Shown here: positions 1 through 10,179 of the stretch, piece by piece
Position numbering within the stretch: the stretch's first letter is position 1
Layout of the letters: every line of letters starts with the position of its first letter
Origin: Typha latifolia
Lineage: Eukaryota > Streptophyta > Magnoliopsida > Poales > Typhaceae
Direction of reading: 5' to 3'
NCBI GenBank assembly: GCA_019914945.1
Contig: CM034107.1
Span: forward strand, 310,001 to 374,000
DNA: 64,000 nucleotides
Program-made: the position numbers and the translations under genes
The notes under the pieces: generated by a model
Databases searched by the model: none
Told to the model about the DNA's origin: nothing
Seen by the model: the letters and a program-made list of their open reading frames with translations, nothing else

Positions 1-1407
1 TTTTCGTTACAAGAATGGCTGTGCCGAACAACACTTGCCGTGTTGATGAGTTATTGGCATCCGGCATGAGTGCGTGCTGAATCGGCTCAACCTTGTACCA
101 ACCTATGATATCGGCACAAGTTGGGTGCCGCTCAACATCCAATAACCCTTTAGGGGTTAGGTTAGTCTAAGAGACATTTCGGTCTCTTTGTTTGGGAGTC
201 ACTTTACTAAGAAAACAAATGGGAGTGAGAAAAGGTGAAAGAGAGGAGATTAATGAAAATTTCAAAATTTCATCTTCAAATCCCATTATAAGGGCCTTTC
301 TACATAGATCTAACATTTTGGTGCTAGAACTATGAAAAGGTATCCTTTAGAATGTCGGAATCAAAGGAAAGCTTTGATTTCCCCACAGTTCTCCCAAATT
401 TTATGAAATCTAAAATAATATATCAAATTCATTCAAATTGGGTCAAAATTGGTATAGGAACATATTAGCTTAACTCCATATGAGTTGATTTAAACCTAAA
501 CAATATAATTTTATCTAACATTTCAGCATAACTAGATTTTTCCAAAGAAAATCCCCAAATCTCAAAAAATAAGGCGCACCTGCCATAGCCACAACAATCT
601 TATTATGTTCCATATCCATGACCTATATATAGCTATCATGTGTTCGTGTCGATCATTCTTGTGCATGTTTAATATGCATATCACATTATACGAGAGTTGC
701 AAACTACATATTTGTACAAACAATATGTGAGAAGTTATAATAAGCATTACTATCATTGGACGAGTTTTGAGGACCATCAACAATATATGACGCAAGATTC
801 TCATGTTATTTTTGTTCCAGCAAATGAAGTTTTTAATCATTCCCGTTATTCTATGTTCAACTAGATTTTTATTTTAATTATTAAATTATTATTAATTAAT
901 AAATGTATTCAATTATATTATGTGTTGATTCATATTTCTACTTGACTATTGCTATATCTTTAATAAAATAGATCATTTAGCTAAGAATAAAAGACTCTAA
1001 TGTAGGCTTTAATACATATATTAAACTAAAAAATATATCTAAATATTCTAAAAAAATTATTAGAGGTGTGTTAAAGGCGTTCCTCTGGCACGTAGGGGCG
1101 TGCTGCACGTCACACCCCATGTCGACCGGAGACTGGCATGGCAATCCTTAGACTTCATTGATCGTATTGCTCCAATATTTGCCAAATGCCTAACATGTCC
1201 TGTCCAGGTGTACATGTGCTTGTAATCTGTGTCCATATTTGACTGACATGTTAATCATATGATTAATAGTTCACATGCTTTGAAATTGGATAACTCCAAC
1301 ACATTAAAGAACTCAGACTAGGTTTCTACAATGGCGCAGTTATCTTAATCCACCATCTTGGAGGCTACATTTATTTGTGGTTTTTCTTTTTTTCCCTTTT
1401 GTTACAG
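1..1407 (+). other. Intron portion of the BRUTUS-like gene with no recognisable exon
   Basis: This stretch precedes an in-phase splice acceptor (TTACAG at 1402-1407), so it should be the 3' part of a long intron. It is AT-rich except for two GC-richer patches near 20-150 and 1070-1145, which look like relics of inserted repeats. A 92-codon reverse-strand frame at 562-840 has no recognisable protein character. I see no hemerythrin-coding exon here. Confidence 0.6.
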
Positions 1408-4400
1408 TGTTGCAGAGGATCAAGTTATATTTCCTGCAGTGGATGGGGAGTTTTCTTTTGTGCAGGAGCATGCAGAAGAAGAAAGTCGATTCAACAAATT
1501 TAGGTGCCTAATTGAACAAATCCAAAAAGCAGGAGCTGAATCAACATCAGCAGAGTTCTACTCTGAGTTGTGTTCACATGCTGATCAGATAATGGAGACC
1601 ATTGAGAAGCACTTCCATAATGAGGAAGTTAAGGTTAGCCAATGTGTTTGATAGTTAAATTATAAGTGGTGATGTTTTATCTCATACATCAAGAGATGAA
1701 GCAATCTCTGTTGTTTCCTTTTTTTTTCTTTCTAGATTCTTCCTCTAGCCAGGGCACATTTCTCCCATGAGAAGCAGCGGAAACTTCTATACAAAAGTAT
1801 ATGTGTTATGCCCTTAAAATTGCTAGAGCGGGTTTTACCATGGCTTGTCTCAAAGCTAAGTGATGAGGAAGCAAAGTTATTTCTTCAGAATATGCATCTG
1901 GCAGGTAGTATATTTTATTTTCCTTTATCTTTTATTACATATTCTTCATTATTATTATTTTCATACCTTCTTTCTCTGTCTAAATGAAACAAGGCTCATG
2001 ATGTTGTGATACAGCTTCATCATCTGAAACTGCACTGGTCACTCTTTTCTCTGGCTGGGCATGTAAAGGACGCTCAGAGGACATATCCAGTCCTGGCAAG
2101 TTTGTATGCTTGACATCCAAAGCAATTGGCTGTCTTTTGGATGACAGAGTTGAGTCAGATACCTGTCAAAAATTCTGTCCATGTGCTTGCCCACTTAACA
2201 CCAAAGCTGAATCACCACCTTTACGATCTGGTAACTATGTCAGACCAGTGAAGAGAGGAAATTTTTCAGAATCCATTGGACATTCTTCTAAAAGTGACCA
2301 TTTTGAAACTGCTGATGTTGAAGGAGGCCCTTGTAGCAGAAAACCCTGTTGCATACCAGGATTAGGAGTAGATGGCAGCAATCTTAGGATTAGCTCACTG
2401 GCCTCTGCAAGGTCCTTCCATTCTTTGTCGTACAATTCTTTTGCTCCTTCATTATACTCCAGCCTCTTTTCTTGGGAGACGGAAATTATGTCATCAGATG
2501 CAGACAATGCTTTGAAACCAATTGATACCATATTCAAATTTCACAAAGCAATACGCAAGGATTTGGAGTACTTGGATGTTGAATCTGGAAAGCTTATAGA
2601 TTGTGATGAGTCTTGCCTTAGACAGTTTATTGGACGATTTCGTCTATTGTGGGGTCTTTATAGGGCTCATAGTAATGCTGAGGATGAAATTGTTTTTCCA
2701 GCTTTAGAATCAAGAGAGACTCTTCATAATGTGAGTCATTCATATACTCTTGACCATAAGCAGGAAGAGAACTTATTTAAAGATATATCTGAAGCTCTTT
2801 CAGAGCTTTCCCAATTACATGACCATGTGAGCCAGAATGATGTTAAAACTGATACAGATGGAGGAAACACTGATTATTCTGCTAATGGACTTGATTGGAC
2901 TAGGAAGCATAATGAGCTTGCGACAAAGCTTCAAGGAATGTGCAAGTCTATACGGGTGACTCTTGATAATCATGTTCTCAGGGAAGAACTAGAGTTGTGG
3001 CCCTTGTTTGACAAACATTTTTCTGTGGAGGAGCAGGATAAAATTATTGGTCGTATAATTGGAACAACTGGTGCAGAGGTTCTCCAGTCGATGCTACCAT
3101 GGGTAACTTCAGCACTTAGTCAAGGGGAACAGAATAAGATGATGGACACTTGGATGCAAGCAACCAAAAATACAATGTTCAATGAATGGCTAAATGAATG
3201 GTGGAAGGGTACTCCTATATCGCCGCAAGCTTCGACAGAAAGCTGCAGCACCCTTCCAAAAGGTCTTTAACTTGATCCTTTTTTCTCCTCCTTTCTTCTG
3301 TGATCCTCAGATTTCTGAGGGTACCACACTATGTTTAAGAGAAAATGCAGTTCTTTTCCGAGAAGTTTTGGTTTTTTTAGTGTAATTGCTTATTTAATTA
3401 TAATCATTTGGCCTTTTTAGGAACTGAACACCAAGAAAGTCTTGATCAGAGTGACCAAATGTTCAAGCCTGGATGGAAAGACATATTCCGGATGAATCAA
3501 AATGAGCTTGAATCGGAGATACGGAAGGTTTCTCGAGATCCAACACTTGACCCTAGGAGGAAAGCGTATCTGATTCAAAATCTCATGACAAGGTATATTC
3601 TATCTATAGTTACATCTGCACTGTAAGGTGTTGGAGTTAAGTTAAATTTAATTGCCTGGAAATATTCATTGCAGTCGCTGGATAGCTGCTCAACAGAAGT
3701 TACCTCAGGCAAGAACAGAAGAAAGCACTGAAGGTGAAGATTTAATTGGATGTACTCCATCATTTCGAGATCCAGAAGAGCAAACGTTTGGCTGTGAGCA
3801 CTATAAACGGAACTGCAAGCTAGTTGCTGCATGTTGTAACAAGTTGTTCACATGCAGATTTTGTCATGATAAAGTTAGTGATCATGCTATGGATAGGTAA
3901 ATCTGTCCAGAAAATTGAATAATATGATTCCTTTTTTCTATTTGAAAGGCTAGTTATTCTCTTTGGGAGAGGATGAAGATGTTTCAACTCCTAATCTGAA
4001 TCAAGACTAGAATGTCTAAATTGAGAAGACTAATATTAAGATGGTTAGACTCCTGTCAATTCAAGGTCTAGTGGGGGCAAGATGTACAGTAATGATGCTA
4101 TTTTTAAGTCAACTTGGATTTGTAAGCAAGAAGACCCTTACTAGTTTCCAGTTGGCAGTTGTGAAGGTTGCATTACCTTTTGTTGGCTCAAACCCAGTTC
4201 TTTATAACTGATGACAGTTGCCTGCTCTTTGATAGTTACTTTTAGTTCCTATCTAAAGAATCTGCTGATTTTTCTCTTGTTATCCTTTGTCTGATATTTA
4301 CATAGAACCATTATGATCTAAGATCCATTTTAGAATTATCATTAGTCTTTGATTTACTATTGAGCATCTATTTGCATGGCCTTTCAAGTCTCACTTATTT

Positions 4401-7191
4401 TTGGTGGTATTTGTTTTTCTGCTTGTACCATCATTTTAGTTTTAGTTGTCCAACTTTGTATTCTTGCATCTGCAGGAAAGCAACGTCAGAGATGATGTGC
4501 ATGCGCTGTTTGAAGGTCCAACCAGTTGGCCCTACCTGCAAAACACCCTCCTGTAATGGATTATCAATGGCAAAATATTACTGCAGCGTCTGCAAGTTTT
4601 TTGATGATGAAAGGTAATAACTGATACTCTAAGCCTGCGAGTCACTTACTGCCAGGACTATTTAGCCATAGACTGACTGGTAAATTTGGAAAGTGCACTG
4701 GATTTTTTTTTCTGCTATTTCTACTCATTTTATTTACATTGATAATAACACGAGAGCTTTTGGGACCAAGAAATATGCTTGTGGTATAAAATTGCTAATT
4801 CTGGAATGTTTTTACTCAGGACTGTATACCACTGTCCATTTTGCAATCTGTGTCGCCTTGGAAAAGGACTTGGTGTCGACTTCTTTCATTGCATGACGTG
4901 CAATTGTTGCTTGGGTATGAAGTTGGTTGAGCATAAATGCCGAGAGAAGGGTCTAGAGACAAATTGCCCTATCTGTTGTGATTTTCTGTTTACATCAAGC
5001 GCATCAGTAAGAGCTCTACCATGCGGCCATTTTATGCATTCGGCATGTTTTCAGGTCTGTTATTTTCAGCTGTATTTTTGAGATTCTTCTCTGATGCATT
5101 TTTCCGATATACAAAGATGGGAGAGCTAGTTGATAAACTGTTGGTTCTTAATTTCCAGGCATACACTTGTAGTCACTACACCTGCCCAATATGTAGTAAA
5201 TCCTTGGGAGATATGGCGGTAAGATATCACTATTTCCTTTAGCATTGATATCTTATTTCTCTTTTGTTTTCATGTTAAAATAAATCCTAAAAGCTTGTTC
5301 ATATTATTAGTTTCCTTTTCCTTTTTTGATACATATCAGGTTAGTGCAACATAAATATCTGGTCTTCTCCTTCTCTTATTTGCTTGCTTTACTTTTTATA
5401 TATTTCTATGTATTGTTTTGTACTTGCAAAGTCATCTGGTGATTAACTATGCAAAAATTGAATTAAGATGCATTTACAAATCCTTATTTCTCCTGTCGAG
5501 CCCTAGCCCTAAACTTTCTGTACGTCAGTCTTTTATGAGCCAAAATGTCTTGATCTAGGGGTGTCACACCAAGTTGCCAATTATAATCTTATTCTTGCAC
5601 TCTCTTGTAGGCCTTTTTGACATGTTGTAGTCTAGAACATACTAAAAGTTTATGACAAATTCTTTGCACTCACACAGATCCATTCTACAGTAGTTATGGT
5701 ATGGCATTTAGATAGCTAAATAGTATCTCAACAAGACATTGCACCTTTCTCTCTCAGCATGTGGTTGTCAACTCTTAGCTAGTTCTATTGTACAATACAC
5801 TGTAACTTTTTAATTGTCATAAATTAATATCGACCTATTAGACTTCTTACTGCTAATGAGAGTGCAACTGTTATGTTGGATACAGCAAATAATCCACTCC
5901 AATTTGGAGTTTAGAGGGCAGAGACCTGGAAAATATCAGTGAGAACTTTTCTTGAGGCATAGGTTGGAGTAGCCAACCACTTGAGATTAGTTGTCGCTTG
6001 TCAGTCATGAGAACTGAATTGTTAATATTACGTAGGCTAACGCAATCCGCTAAAGTAATTTCCTCTTGGGGAAACTGCATTTTAACCCTCTACGTTTATG
6101 CCTAAATTCATTTCACCTTCCATAGTTTTATTTATATCATTTTACTCCTTATGATTATATATAAATTCTATCATATTTAACTAATTTACAGATTGAATTT
6201 AAAGATATTTATTAGAGATAGAGTTCTAGATAATTGGATAAATATTCCGACGCATCAAAATAATACCGATCGAATTTGAGATAATGAAGATATAATAATA
6301 CACTGAAAACACATGTATGTTTTTATTATTTTTTCTTATATGGAATCTAATCGGTATTATTTTAGATGCTTTAAAAAATTATTTAATTATCTATAATTTT
6401 ATTTTTAATAAATATCTTTAAATTTGACTTGGTAGTTTGGTTATATATGATAAGAAAATATAACAGTTTCAATTTAAATATAACCATAATAAGATAAAAT
6501 AGCACAAATAAAATTATAGGTGGGGAAGTAAAATTATGCCTAACCACAGATGGTTAAATGTAACTTTCTCTTTCCTCTTTTAAATTTGTTTATTATTGAG
6601 AAACTTTTAAAACCATGTACTAGATCACTATTAGTATGTGCTATATCCATTTCTTTATTAGATTGATCAAATATGGTTAAAATACTAGTAATTTCAGTTA
6701 GAATATAACTGTAAGAGGATAGAATGACACAAATAAAACTATAGAAGGTGAAGTGAAATTAGTCCTAATCATAGGAGGGTTAAATATAATTTTTCTTTTC
6801 CTCTTTCAAATTTGTTTATCATCGAGAAACCTTTAAAACCTTGTACTGCTCGCTGTTGGTATTTGCATACCCATTTCACTCTGCAGTCTTTTATGTTGTT
6901 CAGGTTTATTTTGGGATGCTTGATGCTCTGTTAATTGCCGAGGAGCTCCCTGAAGAATACAAGGATCGGTGTCAGGTATGTTCTTATCTTCCTTACCTCC
7001 TCTTCCTTATGTTACATTGTTCATATTATTTGTTGACTGTGTCATTGGTCCAGGACATACTTTGTAATGACTGTGATAAGAAGGGGACATCTCGCTTCCA
7101 CTGGTTATATCACAAATGTGGTTTATGTGGTTCATACAATACCAGGGTTATTAAGACTGACACGACAATCTGTTCCACATCAAATCCATGA
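1..7191 (+). CDS. BTS: BRUTUS-type hemerythrin/CHY/RING zinc-finger E3 ubiquitin ligase, 3' part (5' end outside window)
   Basis: Plant BRUTUS proteins are iron-binding E3 ligases that restrain the iron-deficiency response by degrading bHLH factors; that role is family knowledge. Ten exons are visible: 1408-1633, 1736-1904, 2015-3262, 3421-3592, 3675-3896, 4476-4613, 4820-5054, 5159-5218, 6904-6975 and 7054-7191, giving about 892 C-terminal residues. The first visible exon begins mid-codon inside a hemerythrin domain ([10 protein letters not shown]). A further hemerythrin domain lies in the third ([11 protein letters not shown], then [15 protein letters not shown]). After it come a CHY zinc finger ([10 protein letters not shown]), a CTCHY finger, a RING-H2 (CPICCDFLF through [11 protein letters not shown] to CPIC) and a zinc ribbon ([18 protein letters not shown]). 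The domain order fits full-length BTS rather than a truncated form. The start and the earlier hemerythrin exons lie left of the window, beyond an intron of at least 1.4 kb. The 1685-bp intron before 6904 carries a transposon. Confidence 0.93.
6068..6570. mobile_element. Fold-back MITE, Mutator-like, in a BRUTUS intron
   Basis: A 503-bp element lies between two exact copies of the 9-mer TTTCCTCTT (6059-6067 and 6571-6579). Its left end starts GGGGAAACTGCATTTTAACC. The reverse complement of its right end starts GAGAAAGTTACATTTAACC. The two halves stay complementary, with mismatches, for over 200 bp each (for example AAAGATATTTATTA near 6201 against TAATAAATATCTTT near 6407), leaving a loop near 6290-6330. 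A 9-bp target duplication with inverted ends is the Mutator-superfamily signature. There is no coding capacity, so it is non-autonomous. It sits well away from the splice sites of its host intron. Confidence 0.85.
6435..6880. repeat. Diverged tandem duplication of about 226 bp in the last large BRUTUS intron
   Basis: Sequence near 6435-6655 recurs near 6660-6880. Shared blocks include CACAAATAAAA(A/C)TATAG, TTTCCTCTTT and AAATTTGTTTAT followed by GAGAAAC and AAAACC. The TTTCCTCTTT block lies at 6571 and again at 6797, which sets the offset. The unit spans both the right end of the fold-back transposon and its flanking intron sequence. It is therefore a duplication made after insertion, not a second insertion. 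Confidence 0.75.
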
Positions 7192-8330
7192 GGGCCTTGT
7201 TTGGCTGCCATTCCTTTTTGTGCTTTTCTTTTCCATATGTAAATATATTCTTACAACCATCTTTATGTAGCAGTACTGTAATATTTGAATCAGTTCATAG
7301 CCAATTCATTTTTTGCGCAAATTATATCATGCAATTTGTAGGCTCCAAGAATCCGTTCAAGATGGAACCAAAATATTACGGGTCAATTTGCCGTTAATCT
7401 ATTGGTCATGTTGTGATTAATGCTTTCTTTATTAGCACAAGAATCGAAATTTAGCATTTTCTCAACAAAACGAAAAAAGAATCGAAATTTAGCTTTCAGT
7501 ATTTCATACTGTGAACATCACATCATTTCTGTGGGACTCGGTGTGGTTAACATTCTATTTTCATATTAGGGTGAACTACTTTCCTTGGTGTTAAGTTCGC
7601 ATAAAAGTTGTGGACCCGCTTGGATAAATCTAATTGAATTTATTAGGATTTGCAAAAGTTCACATTTGTCTGTTAGAATCTTGTCTTGTCATCGTATAAC
7701 TGGAGAGAGTTTTTGTGCAAGCAACTTGCAAGCTCATGTCAAGCTTCGTAATGCTGATGATGCTCAGCATTAATGGAAGCGAATGTCAGATAATTATTTC
7801 TTATGAGAGTGCAGGAAGGATGCCTTTTGGCGTCTCTTGCCAGATTCTCCATGGAAGCGAGAATGATTTAAAAAGAGGTTTCTTTCAGTTCACAGGTGAT
7901 ACATGAATTTCACCATTTTTAAGTGTTTTCAATTTAACATTTCCTTTTCTTATTTAATCATAGAAAACACCCTTCTTGGAGGGTGCTTTTCAAAAATTCA
8001 ACTATAAAGAAAGGTGGTTCACGTGTTTTTCAACGTTTTATCAAAATTGCATGATTTAAATTAAAAATAGTAATAATGCAGGGTGTAACGAATGTAACAG
8101 CAGGCAATAAACATAAATTGTATTATTTTTTTGGAGCAACAAAAGTTCAAGCCTTCATTTTTCAAACTCTTCTTTAGTCTTATTAAGCTTTAGTCAACAT
8201 ATTAAGATGCACAATCTATACTTAACTCATTACGCCATCGAATCATTATTCTAAGTTAAACAAAAGTCAAGCCAAACACCAATAACTGAATAATTTATTC
8301 ACAATAAATTTACTTAGAGTTACAGTTGAA
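7192..8330. other. BRUTUS 3' UTR and intergenic DNA
   Basis: The first 200-300 bases are the likely 3' UTR of the BRUTUS-like gene. Beyond that I see only AT-rich DNA. Minor items are a 15-bp direct repeat (GAATCGAAATTTAGC near 7443 and 7480) and a short hairpin near 7966-7990 with CACCC/GGGTG arms. No gene is supported. Confidence 0.5.
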
Positions 8331-8454
8331 TTAGTGAGCTATTTGGTGACGATATCCTCCTAAATTCTCAAATTCTAGGTGGTAAGCCTGAAAATTTTGG
8401 ACCATTTCTTTGAAACGTTGAGCAATTTGATCGTCTGCAGGAATTCCCTGAAGT
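8331..8454 (-). pseudogene. Possible orphan terminal exon of unknown protein
   Basis: On the minus strand an acceptor-like CGTCAG (8460-8455) is followed by an open frame of 40 codons ending in TAA at 8333-8331. The peptide contains GIPADDQIAQRFKEMVQNFQ and looks protein-like, with mixed charged and hydrophobic residues in an AT-rich setting. I do not recognise the family. The sequence that would carry upstream exons is a TIR transposon (8486-9411), and I found no convincing upstream exon beyond it. It may be the remnant of a broken gene, or chance. Confidence 0.3.
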
Positions 8455-8485
8455 CTGACGATTTGGCAATCACAATAAAGAAAAT

Positions 8486-9411
8486 AGTTAATTATGCTGA
8501 CACTCCTATATTATATCCGGTTTTCAGGAAGACCTCCTAAATTATTTTATGTTACAATATTCCTTAAACTTTAGAGAAATTTTAATATCATCTTTCTATT
8601 AGTGTGTTGTTAGAACACTTGTAGCTAGTCAGCTTACATGACAGTCATATTTTTTTGAAATGACCTAGATGTCCTCGTTATGTATTTCAATCAAATTGAT
8701 AGAGATTAAAATATAATTTTATTTTAACCCTTTAATTAAATTAGGATAATTAGATTAGATTTAAATACAACTTTCCCTCCTCCCCTTCCCCCCCGCCTCA
8801 CCATCGACAGCATCAGGCCTGAGGCATCGCGTAGCTGGCTAGAATATCGAGGTTCAATGCCGAAGCACCGTCCATCAGCTTTGAGGAGGAGTTTCCTTCA
8901 GCGTTAGCCGAGGAGGGCAAGGGCGGCCATGGCTAGTGAAGGTGAAGGTAGTCAAGGCCGAGGGCGAGAGTGGTTGAGGATGATGTCACGGCGTGGGCGA
9001 GGTCACGTGTGGTGGAGGACTCGGATTGAATAGAGGAGGACGACGACACGAAGTGGGCAAAGTCACACACGGTGGACTTAGATTAAACAGAGGAGGGGGG
9101 AGGGTCTTCGATGCTCACACTAGAAGACGGAGGAGAGGGAGAATAGTGACAATGGAGGGAGGTGCAAATATCGAGGGAATGATGGTGGGGAGGATGGACG
9201 TTAAGTTGAGGGCAATTATATAATTTACTTTTATTTAAAAATTAATAATGTGATATATTTATTAGGATTATAATAGTTAGTAGTTGCATTTTGTCACCTT
9301 TATCATTTCACTTACATTTAAAATTTAAGAGGGACATTGTAATCTAAAATAGTTTAGGAGTTCTTCGTAAAAATCGAGTATAGTATAACGGATGTTAGCA
9401 TAATTAACTCT
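8486..9411. mobile_element. Mutator-like TIR element with GC-rich cargo
   Basis: A 926-bp element is flanked by exact 9-bp direct repeats AAAGAAAAT (8477-8485 and 9412-9420). The left end AGTTAATTATGCTGAC matches the inverted right end AGAGTTAATTATGCTAAC, and the inverted similarity runs for roughly 100 bp (8486-8590 against 9310-9411). The ends are AT-rich, whereas the core at about 8770-9200 is GC-rich. The core holds two imperfect copies of a roughly 50-bp unit (GTGGGCGAGGTCAC near 8991, GTGGGCAAAGTCAC near 9052). No transposase is visible. The sharp composition switch resembles a Pack-MULE carrying host DNA; the donor gene is not recognisable. Confidence 0.8.
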
Positions 9412-9420
9412 AAAGAAAAT

Positions 9421-9658
9421 GATAAAGAATCCTACTTTGACAGCCAATTGGGCTGTTGTAATGCAGAAAACTCCTACACTGGGTTGCAGAAAATCAACTG
9501 CCAATTGCATCGTTAATTAGTTCAAAATTTGCTGAAAAACAATTGCATCGTCATAAATATGATGTTATCATCTCATTATATTGCGAGGCATTTACAGAAA
9601 AAAAAATTCCCTTAAATTTTTATAAAACCAAGATTTGGCTTTTATACGCATTTTTTAT

Positions 9659-9699
<41 letters not shown>

Positions 9700-10179
9700 T
9701 CTGATATAAAGAAAAAGTGCGCATCTAGTATAAATAATAGAGGCGCTCAGTTTCCCAGAATTTAATTTTGCTAAGAATTTTTTTGCAAGGGAAATAAGAA
9801 AAAGAAAAATATTTCACATCTTTATTCATGCGTGCTTTGGGTAAAATAATTAGGACAGCAATCTGTTCCAACTTTCCAAAAAATTAGATATCATGAACAA
9901 GGGAGTTGCATCCCACTTCACAAAATATGTTAGAATACAATACTAAAGAATTATTGCCAAACTGCACAAAATTCCTTCAAACAGGATGCATGACAAGAAG
10001 AAGGGCAGCTCTTCTGCCCTTCATGAAAGCTACCTATCTCAGCTCTTCAACCTTCCCAATCTTTTTGTACATAGAGCTTGCTGCATTCCTGTGGCTTGCA
10101 ATTTTGCATATATGGTTCAGTAGGTTAAAATGCACCTAAAGCCATATAAATTGACAAAACACAGAGTGAACTGATACCA
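9421..10179. other. Intergenic AT-rich DNA with an (AT)n tract
   Basis: This stretch contains an (AT)n microsatellite at about 9665-9695 and short repeats CAATTGCATCGT near 9504 and 9541. Its right part probably includes the 3' UTR of the minus-strand TRM-like gene. No gene is supported. Confidence 0.5.
9665..9695. repeat. (AT)n microsatellite
   Basis: About 15 AT units lie in AT-rich intergenic DNA right of the Mutator-like element. Confidence 0.9.

Noticed and set aside
562..840. 92-codon minus-strand frame in the BRUTUS intron
   Set aside because: No recognisable motif, and it lies in an intron; could be transposon debris but cannot be supported.
6841..6903. Upstream Met-led extension of the exon at 6904
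   Set aside because: It is intron sequence; the exon joins in phase to the RING exon at the 6903/6904 acceptor.
7960..7995. Terminator-like hairpin (AAAACACCC and GGGTGCTTTT arms)
   Set aside because: Intrinsic terminators are not used by plant nuclear genes; more likely a trace of a small inverted-repeat element, too short to call.
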